Source: Exiguobacterium sp. SL-9
GTDB lineage: Bacteria > Bacillota > Bacilli > Exiguobacteriales > Exiguobacteriaceae
Direction of reading: 5' to 3'
Assembly (NCBI RefSeq): GCF_004336985.1
Contig: NZ_SJUO01000003.1
Location: 248,001 to 312,000, forward strand
Length of the DNA stretch: 64,000 nt
Shown here: in pieces, positions 44,539-53,158 of the stretch
Layout of the letters: every line of letters starts with the position of its first letter
Position numbering within the stretch: position 1 is the stretch's first letter
The notes under the pieces: generated by a model
The model's input: only the letters and a program-made list of their open reading frames with translations
What the model was told of the DNA's origin: nothing
Database searches by the model: none
Program-made: the position numbers and the translations under genes

Positions 44539-44719
44539 CTGCATATTCCCTTCGTGATTTGTGAGTTTCTTGTGAGAAACGAACGATATACTGACACTAA
44601 TCGTTCACATATAAACGTGACGAATGTTTTCTTATCGTACACGAAACTGACTTTTTTGAATAGCCGAACATACTGACTTATCCAATCTGACAATCCCCCG
44701 ATATGAAAGAAGGCCACAT

Positions 44720-46651
44720 ATGAAACGCTGGATCGAACAACGAATTAGCCGCCAAGTGCTCACCGTGTTTTACGTATTGATTGCCTTAATCACGTTGACG
44801 TCACTCGGCACATACTTTTATACCCAACAGGCGATCCGCGAAACGACAGTCGAGCTTGAACGCATCAGTGAACAACGATCGCGGGCGACCGATTTGTTTG
44901 AGACATGGCAGTCGATGCAATACGAGATGCGAGGGCACGTCTTGCTCGGAGAAGATGCGTTACTGGCTGAAGTCAAACGAGCCCAGGACCGAATCGACGA
45001 CCAGACGAGCTGGTTCGAACAAAACGCTGTGACGAGCGAAGAGACGACGTTCGCGGACGATGCGCGGTTGCTTTTTACCATCTATACGACCCGGGTCATG
45101 CCTGGCCTCGAGCGTTACGTCGTCGCTAAAGCGAACGGAGAGGTCGATGAGCCGTTCTTACAGATGGCAACGGTCGGCCAACTCATGCCGAGCAACGCAT
45201 CATCGAATCAGACGCGATTCAAGTTAAATTCAAATAGTGCGGCAGATATGAGCGCGAGCATTGTCGACATGGAATCCGTGTTCACGGACTATCGGTCCGA
45301 CCTCGACTTTCAAGAGACGGGTTTGCGCGAGCAACTGTCCGAACAGCTCGCGAAAGCCCAGTGGATGTGGTTGCTCATCCTACTCGGTGCTTTGTTCATT
45401 CTGTTCATCAGTTTGCAACCGTATATCGTTCGTTTGACGAAACAGCTTGAGGCACTCATCACTAACAGTGAACGGCTCGCAGTCGACCCGCATGCCACGC
45501 TCATTCCAATCAAACCACTCCAAAACGAGGTCGGTCAACTGTCGAAATCATTCACGGAGATGTCGGGCTCATTGATTCACCAGCACGATGAACTTGAGAA
45601 AGAACGCGAGAAGACGGCCCGGATTCTCCATACGATGCGAGATGCCATCGTCTTTGTCGAAGTGGACACGAATCAACGCTTCGCCAACGAGGCGTTGTTC
45701 GATTTGTATGACCAACCATTTCCATTTGGAGACCGTCAAAGCTTATATCCGATTGATGCGTTTTACGAACCGTTCATGGATCAAATTGATGACAAAGACG
45801 GTCTCAACCGGTTCACACACCGGGCGAAGAACTGTGGAATCTTCGATGAGACGTTTACGTATTCGATGCAAGGGGGAAGACGTATCGTACGGATGTACGC
45901 TGAACCGATTGAACTGCAGGACGAACGTTTCGGCGTAATGTTTGTGTCGCGGGACGTGACGAAGGAGATTGAAGTCGACCGCTTGAAGACGGAACTCGTC
46001 GCAACGGTGTCTCATGAGCTTCGCACGCCGCTCACATCGATTCTCGGCTTTACCGAACTGCTTGAACATCGTCACGTCGACGAAGAGAAGCGGAAACGCT
46101 ATTTGAGCATGATTCACAGTGAGACGACGCGGCTCGAGCGGCTCGTCAGCAACTTGCTTGATGTTCAAAAAATGGAGGCCGGTAAAGCGGAGCAAGACTT
46201 CAAAGTCGAGAGTTTATTCGAACTGTTGTCGGACGTTCTCGAGATTCATGCCGGTTCGACCGAGTTGCATGCGTTCCATTTCGATTGTGATGAAACGCTT
46301 CGCGTCTCAGGAGACCCGGCGCAACTGCGCCAAGTATTCTCAAACATCTTGAACAACGCCATTAAATATTCACCCGACGGCGGAAATATCGCCGTCAACG
46401 TCTCGTGCGAGGACGATGTCATCCGGATCGCCATCGAAGACGAAGGCATGGGTGTGGCACCCGCAGATGCCGAACGATTATTTGATAAGTTTTACCGTGT
46501 CCAGAACGAGCAGAGTCGCAATATTGGAGGCACCGGCCTCGGACTCGCCATCTGTAAAGAGATTATTGAATCGCACGGTGGGACGATCAGCGTCCGTTCG
46601 GAACTTGGAAACGGGACGACGATGATGGTCGAACTTCCGATTGTCGCTTGA
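44720..46651 (+). CDS. Orphan sensor histidine kinase with PAS domain
   Basis: A 643-residue membrane kinase. Helix 1 is ~12-33, a helical CHASE3-like outer domain spans ~34-210, and helix 2 is ~212-232. HAMP follows (~233-285), a PAS domain ~300-415, then HisKA LVATVSHELRTPLTSILGF with H432. The ATPase domain has NILNNAIKYSP, DEGMGV and GGTGLGLAICKEIIESHGG. No response regulator is adjacent on the same strand. The nearest, at 41967, belongs to its own kinase. It may therefore phosphorylate a distant regulator, or feed into that divergent system. ATG 44720 follows GAAAGAAGG. Confidence 0.93.
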   Translation: MKRWIEQRISRQVLTVFYVLIALITLTSLGTYFYTQQAIRETTVELERISEQRSRATDLFETWQSMQYEMRGHVLLGEDALLAEVKRAQDRIDDQTSWFEQNAVTSEETTFADDARLLFTIYTTRVMPGLERYVVAKANGEVDEPFLQMATVGQLMPSNASSNQTRFKLNSNSAADMSASIVDMESVFTDYRSDLDFQETGLREQLSEQLAKAQWMWLLILLGALFILFISLQPYIVRLTKQLEALITNSERLAVDPHATLIPIKPLQNEVGQLSKSFTEMSGSLIHQHDELEKEREKTARILHTMRDAIVFVEVDTNQRFANEALFDLYDQPFPFGDRQSLYPIDAFYEPFMDQIDDKDGLNRFTHRAKNCGIFDETFTYSMQGGRRIVRMYAEPIELQDERFGVMFVSRDVTKEIEVDRLKTELVATVSHELRTPLTSILGFTELLEHRHVDEEKRKRYLSMIHSETTRLERLVSNLLDVQKMEAGKAEQDFKVESLFELLSDVLEIHAGSTELHAFHFDCDETLRVSGDPAQLRQVFSNILNNAIKYSPDGGNIAVNVSCEDDVIRIAIEDEGMGVAPADAERLFDKFYRVQNEQSRNIGGTGLGLAICKEIIESHGGTISVRSELGNGTTMMVELPIVA

Positions 46652-46654
46652 TGC

Positions 46655-46684
46655 AAAACCACTTCACGGCGAAGTGGTTTTTTT
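46655..46684 (+). terminator. Terminator after the orphan kinase
   Basis: AAAACCACTTC / GAAGTGGTTTT, loop ACGGC, with a long T-run. Confidence 0.88.
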
Positions 46685-46770
46685 AGTTTTTTTCAAAAAA
46701 CGGTGAATGAAACGTTCATTTGGTACGATATACAGAGTGAAGACTTTGAACGATGAAAGGAAGACGAACC

Positions 46771-47544
46771 ATGCTACGCGGATTATATACAGCGGCGGGC
46801 GCGATGAACGCGCTCCAGCGCCAACAAGAGATTTTGAGCAATAACCTCGGTAACGTCCGGACGCCTGGATTCAAGGCGTCAAACGGCGTCGTCCGTTCGT
46901 TCCCAGAAATGTTGCTCGCCCAAGTAAGTAACCCCGGCAATGCGCGCTCGCGCGTCCAAGGTGAGGTCGGCACGTTATCGACCGGCGTTTACCTGCAAGA
47001 GACGATGCCCCGGTTCTCGAGCGGGAGTATCTCGGAGACGGGAAGCCCGACCGACGTATATATGAAGGTGCCGGTTGATGCGACGGGTGCTGCCATGTTC
47101 GCCGTTGAACAGAACGGCGAGACGCTCTATACGACGAACGGCCGCTTCGCGGTCGATGAGGAGCGCTTCTTGCGCTCAGCGGACGGTGGGTATATTCTTT
47201 CGGACGCCGGCGAACGCATCCAGTTGCCGTCAAGTGAGTTCACGTTGTCGGTCGATGGTCAAATCACGTCGCTCGGTCAGAACGTGGCGACACTCGGAGC
47301 CGTCCAAGTCAATGATTTAGCAACGCTTGAGCAGGTCGGGAATGACTACCGGGTCAACGGAGACGCTCCACCCGCTGCGAACGTCCAGTTTCAACAAGGA
47401 TTTATCGAAGAGGCGAACGTCGACCTTGATCGGACGATGGCCGACTTGATGACGACGTACCGCCAGTTCGAGGCGAACCAAAAAGTCGTCCAAGCGTATG
47501 ACAAGAGTGCCGAGCGGGCCATTGAGATCGCTCGGATTCGTTAA
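46771..47544 (+). CDS. flhO: Flagellar basal-body rod protein FlhO (FlgF/FlgG family)
   Basis: A 257-residue distal-rod protein. The N-terminal signature GLYTAAGAMNALQRQQEILSNN LGNVRTPGFK marks the flagellar rod/hook family, and the C-terminal helix is FIEEANVDLDRTMADLMTTY with QFEANQKVVQAYD. ATG 46771 is chosen because AAAGGAAG lies nine bases upstream; an in-frame ATG 46753 is less supported. It forms a two-gene unit with flhP, as in B. subtilis, away from the main flagellar cluster. It implies a motile cell. Confidence 0.94.
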   Translation: MLRGLYTAAGAMNALQRQQEILSNNLGNVRTPGFKASNGVVRSFPEMLLAQVSNPGNARSRVQGEVGTLSTGVYLQETMPRFSSGSISETGSPTDVYMKVPVDATGAAMFAVEQNGETLYTTNGRFAVDEERFLRSADGGYILSDAGERIQLPSSEFTLSVDGQITSLGQNVATLGAVQVNDLATLEQVGNDYRVNGDAPPAANVQFQQGFIEEANVDLDRTMADLMTTYRQFEANQKVVQAYDKSAERAIEIARIR

Positions 47545-47555
47545 GGAGGAAGCCC

Positions 47556-48335
47556 ATGCAATCGATTTATAACTCGGTCTCGTCGCTCACCCAGCTTCAG
47601 CGTCAACTCGACGTGACGGGCCATAACATCGCCAACGTCGATACGGCCGGCTATAAGCGGGAACAGACCCATTTCGCCTCACTGTTGTCACAGGCGTACG
47701 ACAATCAACCGCGTGCCGAGCTCGAAGTCGGACGCGACACGCCGAACGGGATTCGCATCGGGGTCGGCGGTCATGTCGCCGATATTAGCCAGCAGTTCAA
47801 TATCGGCCAAATCCGTAAGACCGACCGCGGCCTGGACGTATTCTTGAAAGCGAGCCGCCAGTTCTTCGCCGTCGAGACAGAGAACGGTGTCGGACTGACT
47901 CGGAGCGGGAATATGCAGCTGTCGGTCGGTGACACGACGACGCTCGTCGATGTGAACGGGAACGCCCTCCTTGGTGCGGACGGCAATCCGATCGTCATGC
48001 CGAACGAGGCGACGGCGCACCGTGTCCGTCAAGACGGGATGGTCGTCGCTAGCGTGAACGGCGTCGAACAAGAATTCGGACGTCTCGATATCGTCGAGGT
48101 GCGCAACACGTCAGCACTCCGTCCGCTCGGCGACAACGTCTATGCGGCCGACTTGGCGGCTGACGTCGACCGTCCGCTCGGCAATCTGTTGATGGAAGGG
48201 ACGCTTGAATCGTCGAACGTCGATTTGACGAAAGAGATGACCGACATGACAATCACGCAGCGTGCGTATCAGATGAACTCGCGGGCGTTGTCGATGAGTG
48301 ACCAGATGATGGGACTCGTGACGTCACTTCGTTAA
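47556..48335 (+). CDS. flhP: Flagellar basal-body rod protein FlhP (FlgG family)
   Basis: A 259-residue partner of FlhO. The start reads QLDVTGHNIANVDTAGYKRE, the family signature ANVxTxGYKR, and the end GTLESSNVDLTKEMTDMTITQRAY is the FlgG-type C-terminal helix. In B. subtilis FlhO and FlhP together form the distal rod and help polymerise the hook. AAGGAGGAAG lies in the 11-base gap after flhO. A terminator follows. Confidence 0.95.
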   Translation: MQSIYNSVSSLTQLQRQLDVTGHNIANVDTAGYKREQTHFASLLSQAYDNQPRAELEVGRDTPNGIRIGVGGHVADISQQFNIGQIRKTDRGLDVFLKASRQFFAVETENGVGLTRSGNMQLSVGDTTTLVDVNGNALLGADGNPIVMPNEATAHRVRQDGMVVASVNGVEQEFGRLDIVEVRNTSALRPLGDNVYAADLAADVDRPLGNLLMEGTLESSNVDLTKEMTDMTITQRAYQMNSRALSMSDQMMGLVTSLR

Positions 48336-48341
48336 TCACAG

Positions 48342-48369
48342 ACCGTTCTTCCTCGGAAGGGCGGTTTTT
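48342..48369 (+). terminator. Terminator after flhP
   Basis: ACCGTTCTTCC / GGAAGGGCGGT with two wobble pairs and a tight loop, then TTTT. Confidence 0.72.
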
Positions 48370-48399
48370 GCGTTACACTGAATAGGAGGAGGGATGGAC

Positions 48400-49497
48400 A
48401 TGCGAATTGGCGTGGCGATGGATTCGTTCAAAGGATCATTGACAAGCGTGGAGGCGAACCGAGCCGTTTCTCGGGCGCTCGCTGGGCACGACGTCGTCGA
48501 GGTACCGATCTCAGACGGTGGGGAAGGCTTTTTAGATGCGTGGTTGCTGACACATCCGGATGCCGAAATCGTCACGCAGGACGTCATGTCGCTCGACGGG
48601 ACGTTACGAACAACGCGTTACGGGTGGCTCGAGGCGGGACGAGAAGCGGTCATCGAAGTGGCCGAGGCGTCCGGGCTCACACTCGTCGATACGCTCGACC
48701 CGTGGCGCTATAGTTCGTACGGAACGGGTTTGCAAATCCGGCAAGCGCTCGAGCGTGGGGCGACACGCATTACCGTCGGACTCGGGGGCAGCGCGACCGT
48801 CGACGGAGGAAAGGGATTGCTCGAGGCACTCGGTGTCCGCTTCCTCGATTCAATGGAACACGTCATTGAACCGTTCCCACATCAGCTCGAACGTGTCGTA
48901 CGAAGCGATTGGTCACAACTGATTCCAGAAGCGCACCATATCGAGTGGCGCATCGCCTCGGACGTGACGAACCCACTCCTTGGACCAATGGGGGCGGCCG
49001 CCGTGTTCGGACCCCAGAAAGGATTGGTCCCGCAAGACGTCGCGAGTTACGAGGAACGACTTTCCGCATTCGCCCGTTGTTTCGAACGCGACTTGACCAC
49101 GCGGCCTGGGGCAGGTGCGGCCGGAGGCGTCGGCTTCGCGCTCTATCAGCTCGGTGCCTCATACGTGAGCGGCATTGAAGAAGTCATACGTTGGTCGAAC
49201 CTGGAGGAGAAGCTGCGCACGGCCGACTGGTTGATCACCGGGGAAGGCCGGTTCGATGAACAGTCACTCCACGGGAAAGCGCCATACGGGTTGGCGCGTC
49301 TCGCCCACACACACGGGATTCCGACGCTCGTTTTCGCCGGGCAAACAGACTTGGTTGCGGTGCCAGAGGTCGGTATCAAGGCCGTGTTCCCAATTGTTTC
49401 CCGGGTGATGACGCTCGAGGAAGCGATGCAACAAGCGGAACGACACCTCACGAATGCCGTCAGCCGAGTGATGTCGATCCTCGACAAAAACGCCTGA
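48400..49497 (+). CDS. glxK: Glycerate kinase (GlxK/GarK family)
   Basis: Phosphorylates D-glycerate, probably to 2-phosphoglycerate as in GarK/GlxK. It has 365 residues. The start AMDSFKGSLTS, VPISDGGEGFLDAWL, GLGGSATVDGGKGLLEALG and the end TGEGRFDEQSLHGKAPYGLA are family motifs; the active-site aspartate is in SDGGEG. ATG 48400 is best spaced from AGGAGGAGGG; ATG 48394 is nearer. It is monocistronic. Functionally it could link to glyoxylate made by GlcDF or by ureide breakdown through tartronate semialdehyde, although the connecting enzymes are not in the window. Confidence 0.93.
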   Translation: MRIGVAMDSFKGSLTSVEANRAVSRALAGHDVVEVPISDGGEGFLDAWLLTHPDAEIVTQDVMSLDGTLRTTRYGWLEAGREAVIEVAEASGLTLVDTLDPWRYSSYGTGLQIRQALERGATRITVGLGGSATVDGGKGLLEALGVRFLDSMEHVIEPFPHQLERVVRSDWSQLIPEAHHIEWRIASDVTNPLLGPMGAAAVFGPQKGLVPQDVASYEERLSAFARCFERDLTTRPGAGAAGGVGFALYQLGASYVSGIEEVIRWSNLEEKLRTADWLITGEGRFDEQSLHGKAPYGLARLAHTHGIPTLVFAGQTDLVAVPEVGIKAVFPIVSRVMTLEEAMQQAERHLTNAVSRVMSILDKNA

Positions 49498-49520
49498 ACC
49501 GACTTCGGTTCAGGCGTTAA
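49486..49520. terminator. Bidirectional hairpin between glxK and mscL
   Basis: AACGCCTGAACCG / CGGTTCAGGCGTT, loop ACTT. The T-run lies on the minus-strand side (AAAAA before the stem), so it best ends mscL. Confidence 0.75.
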
Positions 49521-49524
49521 CACG

Positions 49525-49902
49525 TTATGGACGCTCTTTTAACAAGTCACGGATTTCAGATAGGAGCTGCTCTTCACGCGACAGTTCCGGTTCGGGTGTC
49601 TCTTCGACCGCTTTCTCACGTTTCAGACGGTTCAATGTTTTGACCATCATGAACAAGGCGAAGGCGATGAGGAAAAACTTGATGACTTCTTGTAGGAAGT
49701 TCCCGTACGTCACGTTCACGCCGAGCACCGACACCGCGAGCGTCGAGAAGTCGATCCCGCCGATGAGGATGCCGAGGAACGGCATGAAGATGTCGTTGAC
49801 GAGCGACGTGACGATGGCCGTGAAGGCGGCCCCGAGGATAAAGGCGACGGCCAGGTCGATGACATTGCCTTTGATTGCAAACTCTTTGAACTCTTTCCAC
49901 AT
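49525..49902 (-). CDS. mscL: Large-conductance mechanosensitive channel
   Basis: A 125-residue channel opened by membrane tension on osmotic downshock. FKEFAIKGNVIDLAVAFILGAAF is N-terminal helix and TM1, with the pore glycine/alanine pattern. TM2 is ~70-93 and the charged C-terminal helix (SREEQLLSEIRDLLKERP) forms the cytosolic bundle. ATG 49902 follows GGAGGG; upstream in-frame starts are not supported. It complements the osmoprotectant importer at 23-25.7 kb: one takes solute in, the other lets it out. Confidence 0.96.
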   Translation of the reverse strand: MWKEFKEFAIKGNVIDLAVAFILGAAFTAIVTSLVNDIFMPFLGILIGGIDFSTLAVSVLGVNVTYGNFLQEVIKFFLIAFALFMMVKTLNRLKREKAVEETPEPELSREEQLLSEIRDLLKERP

Positions 49903-50079
49903 AAAAATAAACCCTCCTAAATGATGAATACTCTTACGGTAGCACAGCATAGATGGAAGCGGACAGTATTTTTCACATAAGCGTCGCCCTTGCCCTAGGC
50001 CGGGCGCTTGTTCGACGTATGGTAGATACGTTACACTTAGAGAGAACTCATGCTACGGTTTTATTACCTGGTACTAATA

Positions 50080-50088
50080 TGTTATAAT
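50080..50088 (+). promoter_or_regulatory. Extended -10 promoter before epuA-fabZ
   Basis: TGTTATAAT (50080-50088), an extended -10, 20 bases before the epuA start. The -35 position is weak. Confidence 0.55.
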
Positions 50089-50108
50089 TAATTCAGCTGA
50101 AAGGATGT

Positions 50109-50360
50109 ATGGACGTGGCGAACGAAGAACAAAACGGCTCGGAACAGACCGAGTCTAAAGAGCGGACGGAGCGGAAACGATTATCGAACCATCGACGTTT
50201 CCCAATCTTGTTACGCGTCATCGTTGTCCTGTTGTTGGCTTTCGTGATGCTTGCGATTGGGGCCATCATCGGGTACAGCGTGATTGGCGGAGGCGAGTGG
50301 AAGGACGTGTTCAACATCGACACGTGGCGCCATATCACCGATTTTTGGCTAACATCATAA
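50109..50360 (+). CDS. epuA: EpuA-family (RNA polymerase subunit beta-like annotation) membrane protein
   Basis: An 83-residue protein: a charged cytosolic N-terminus (1-30), one transmembrane helix (~33-54) and the signature [21 protein letters not shown]. This is the EpuA family (PF11772), often mislabelled RNA polymerase subunit beta; its true role is unknown, though it sits beside mbl, fabZ or flagellar rod genes in many Bacillales. AAAGGA is only 3-4 bases from ATG 50109, so GTG 50115 could be the true start. It leads into fabZ 13 bases downstream. Confidence 0.88.
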   Translation: MDVANEEQNGSEQTESKERTERKRLSNHRRFPILLRVIVVLLLAFVMLAIGAIIGYSVIGGGEWKDVFNIDTWRHITDFWLTS

Positions 50361-50373
50361 GGGTGGTGGAACC

Positions 50374-50796
50374 ATGTACACGATTGAACAGATTAAAGAA
50401 GTGATTCCGCATCGGTACCCGTTTTTGCTCATCGACCGAATTCTTGAAGTCGAAGAAGGCAAACGGGCCGTTGGATTAAAGAATGTGACGGCGAACGAAG
50501 AGTTCTTCAATGGACATTTCCCAGACTATAACGTCATGCCTGGCGTGTTGATTGTCGAGGCGCTCGCGCAAGTCGGGGCGTTCGCGATGCTCAAGCAAGA
50601 GTCGAATCGCGGCAAGCTCGCGTTCTTCGCAGGCATCGATGGATGCCGCTTCAAACGTCAAGTCGTCCCGGGTGATCAATTGCGCCTCGAGGTCGAGATT
50701 TTGAAAGTGCGCGGACCAATCGGTAAAGGGCGCGCCGTGGCGACAGTCGATGGAGAAATTGCTTGTGAAGCAGAACTCACTTTCGCCTTGAAGTGA
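50374..50796 (+). CDS. fabZ: 3-hydroxyacyl-ACP dehydratase FabZ
   Basis: Dehydrates beta-hydroxyacyl-ACP in fatty acid elongation. The 140-residue hot-dog protein has [12 protein letters not shown] at the start and catalytic H48 and E62 in [21 protein letters not shown] (two parts). GGGTGGTGG precedes ATG 50374. It is YwpB in B. subtilis and keeps its place after flhO/flhP, although glxK and mscL have been inserted. A lipoprotein gene follows 12 bases later in the same unit. Confidence 0.97.
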   Translation: MYTIEQIKEVIPHRYPFLLIDRILEVEEGKRAVGLKNVTANEEFFNGHFPDYNVMPGVLIVEALAQVGAFAMLKQESNRGKLAFFAGIDGCRFKRQVVPGDQLRLEVEILKVRGPIGKGRAVATVDGEIACEAELTFALK

Positions 50797-50808
50797 GGAG
50801 AGAACGAG

Positions 50809-51258
50809 ATGCGCGTATTGGTGATTGCCTTGATTCTCGGATTGGCGGCCATCGTCGGTTGTCAACAAGTACAAGAGGACCCGGCCGAAGAAAACGTCGT
50901 GTTCGAGCAGGACGTCGATGATGCGATGATCGACAAACGGGCCGGTCAATCAGAATCGATTGCGGTCTCGCTCGAGCGGACGAACAGCTCGACGATGCTG
51001 TTCACGATTCGGATGCTCGAAGACCGCCGTCTCGATCCGACGACGATCATCAGTTATGAAGTCGACGGCACCCGTGTCCCAATCCCGTTCGGGGAACTTG
51101 TCGCTGAACGCGAAGGGGACGTGCGGACGTACGTCTATCAAGCAGATTTGAACCCTGACCTATTCGTCACCGAGACACTCCCCCTCTTCCATATCGGAGA
51201 AGAAGGCGAGGCCGAGGTCTCGATGCCGCTCGAGGTTGTGGATTCGACAAATAAATGA
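50809..51258 (+). CDS. Small lipoprotein of unknown function
   Basis: A 149-residue lipid-anchored protein. The signal peptide ends with the lipobox AAIVGC, cysteine at 18. The mature part is acidic, with a strand-rich segment (TMLFTIRMLEDRRLDPTTI; TYVYQADLNPDLFVTETLPL) that could be an immunoglobulin-like fold. No family is recognised. AGGAGAGAAC precedes ATG 50809, and it appears co-transcribed with fabZ. A very strong terminator follows. Confidence 0.82.
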   Translation: MRVLVIALILGLAAIVGCQQVQEDPAEENVVFEQDVDDAMIDKRAGQSESIAVSLERTNSSTMLFTIRMLEDRRLDPTTIISYEVDGTRVPIPFGELVAEREGDVRTYVYQADLNPDLFVTETLPLFHIGEEGEAEVSMPLEVVDSTNK

Positions 51259-51260
51259 AC

Positions 51261-51297
51261 AAACGGATGATTTTTGTCGAAAATCATCCGTTTTTTT
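51261..51297 (+). terminator. Terminator after the fabZ unit
   Basis: AAACGGATGATTTT / AAAATCATCCGTTT, five-base loop, seven T's. Confidence 0.9.
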
Positions 51298-51355
51298 GTG
51301 GACTCTTTTCGCCAGTCGTCCGATATAGGAGGTAAGGACGAATGGAGGGAACCAC

Positions 51356-53095
51356 ATGAAACGAAACAAACCACAGTCACTGCAGACACGCATTTTGGCG
51401 ATGATGTTGGCGTTCATCACGCTGCTGATCGTCACATTCGGCGTGTTGCAGTACGTCAGCACGAAGCATACGGTGCAGAGCTCGATGCAGGCGGTCCTGT
51501 TGGCGGACGGGGCTCGCATCAGCGAGGCAATCGACGCGGAAGCGTATGCGGCTTTTTTACAGAATCCGACGAAAGATGAACAGTTCGAGCAGTTTCGGGA
51601 ACAGCTCGACACATATCGGACGCAAATCGGGGCGATGTACGTGTACACACTCGCAGCTGACGGCGAAGAACTTCAAATCATCGTCGACGGCATGAGCGCG
51701 TCGGACGCCGTCGATATCGGCACACCGACGACAGCGACGTCATTCGCGGACGCGAGAGCGGCGTTTGAAGGTGGGACCGTCACGACACCAATCGTCGAAG
51801 ACCCGGAATACGGGGACTATATGACCGTGCTCGTTCCAATCAAACAAGGCGGAGAAACCATCGGCGTCCTCGGAATCGACAAAGGGGCGAGCGACATCGC
51901 CGCGGTGACGGAAGACGTGCTCCAAGAGAGCCTTCCGCTGATCCTCATCGGGCTCCTCATCTTGCTTGGGATCGCCTCGGTCATCATCTGGCGTTACCTC
52001 GGCTGGAAACTCCGTCCGCTCCGTGAGCTCGAACGCGTCGCGACCTACATCGCGAGTGGCGACTTGGCGACGGCAGCTCGTGAGATGGACAACATTCAGT
52101 TGAAGGCGAACGACGAGATCAAGCGGCTCACCGCTTCGATGGATCAGATGACGAAGATGCTCCGTGACTTGATCTCTGGATTGCAGTCGTCCGCTCAGAC
52201 GGTGCGCGATGAGAGTGGCAACGTGGCGAGCATTTCAGAAGAAGTGAACGATGCCTCGCGCCAAATCGCGTTCACGATGGAAGAAATCGCGGGCGGCGTC
52301 GAGAACCAGAGCGTTCTCACAATGAAACTGTACGGACACATGAACGAGTTCTCGGGACTCGTCGACCAGACGACACAAGACGGAAGCGGTGTGAGCGAAC
52401 AAGCGGAAGTCGTCAGTCGCGTGACGGCCGAAGGGCTCCTCCTCATGGAGGATGCCGTCGGCAAGATGACGAACATCCATCTGCAAGTACGCGAGTCGCA
52501 AGGCCAAGTGAACGACTTCGAGCAACAGGCGGACGAAGTGACGGCGCTCGTCACGATGATTCGTCAAATTTCGGAACAGACGAACTTGCTCGCCTTGAAC
52601 GCGGCCATCGAAGCGGCCCGTGCTGGCGAACATGGGAAAGGTTTCGCCGTCGTCGCTTCCGAGATTCGAAAGTTGTCGAACAGTGTGGCCCGGTCGGTCA
52701 GTGAGATCTCTGAAATCGTCGGCAGCGTCAAACGGAACTCAATCGCGCTCGGTGAGACGTTCACGGACAGCATGCACGCCGCCGAGGACGGCAAGCGGAC
52801 GCTCGAAGCGACGAAGCGTGCCTTCAATGAGATCGAGCAGAGCGTGCGCGAGATGCAGCGCCTGACGAAATCGATGCAAGGACAACTCGGACGCGTCAAG
52901 ACGAATCAAGACGACATCAAACGCGGTCTGTCGGACATCGCGTCCATCTCGGAAGAGAGTACGGCCGGCAACGAGGAAGTGGCCGCCTCGACCGAACAGA
53001 TGTCGGCGACGAGCGAGACGATGAACCGGCTCGTCAAAGATTTGTCGCATACGGCCGAGGACATGCAGCGCATGAGCCGACAGTTCAAGTTGTAA
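51356..53095 (+). CDS. Methyl-accepting chemotaxis protein
   Basis: A 579-residue transmembrane chemoreceptor. Helix 1 is ~14-34, an extracytoplasmic sCache-like sensor spans ~35-190 ([38 protein letters not shown]), and helix 2 is ~192-215. HAMP follows to ~270. The signalling hairpin reads [20 protein letters not shown] followed by [20 protein letters not shown], around residues 402-441. The coiled-coil arms carry Gln/Glu pairs for methylation. There is no C-terminal CheR tether. AGGGAACC is a weak ribosome site. Ligand unknown. Confidence 0.95.
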   Translation: MKRNKPQSLQTRILAMMLAFITLLIVTFGVLQYVSTKHTVQSSMQAVLLADGARISEAIDAEAYAAFLQNPTKDEQFEQFREQLDTYRTQIGAMYVYTLAADGEELQIIVDGMSASDAVDIGTPTTATSFADARAAFEGGTVTTPIVEDPEYGDYMTVLVPIKQGGETIGVLGIDKGASDIAAVTEDVLQESLPLILIGLLILLGIASVIIWRYLGWKLRPLRELERVATYIASGDLATAAREMDNIQLKANDEIKRLTASMDQMTKMLRDLISGLQSSAQTVRDESGNVASISEEVNDASRQIAFTMEEIAGGVENQSVLTMKLYGHMNEFSGLVDQTTQDGSGVSEQAEVVSRVTAEGLLLMEDAVGKMTNIHLQVRESQGQVNDFEQQADEVTALVTMIRQISEQTNLLALNAAIEAARAGEHGKGFAVVASEIRKLSNSVARSVSEISEIVGSVKRNSIALGETFTDSMHAAEDGKRTLEATKRAFNEIEQSVREMQRLTKSMQGQLGRVKTNQDDIKRGLSDIASISEESTAGNEEVAASTEQMSATSETMNRLVKDLSHTAEDMQRMSRQFKL

Positions 53096-53114
53096 ACAGT
53101 CTCAAGTCAGACAG

Positions 53115-53157
53115 ACCTCCGTTGCGTCCGTTATACTAGGCGCAAGGGAGGTTTTTG
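53115..53157 (+). promoter_or_regulatory. Hairpin terminator with promoter -10 in its loop and a ribosome site in its 3' arm
   Basis: ACCTCC-G-TTGCG (53115-53126) pairs with CGCAA-G-GGAGGT (53141-53152), followed by TTTT. The loop contains TATACT (53132-53137), with CAGACA 18 bases before it. The 3' arm contains GGGAGG (53146-53151), the ribosome site for ATG 53159. Read-through RNA would hide that site; RNA started from the loop promoter would expose it. Confidence 0.6.
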
Positions 53158-53158
53158 C

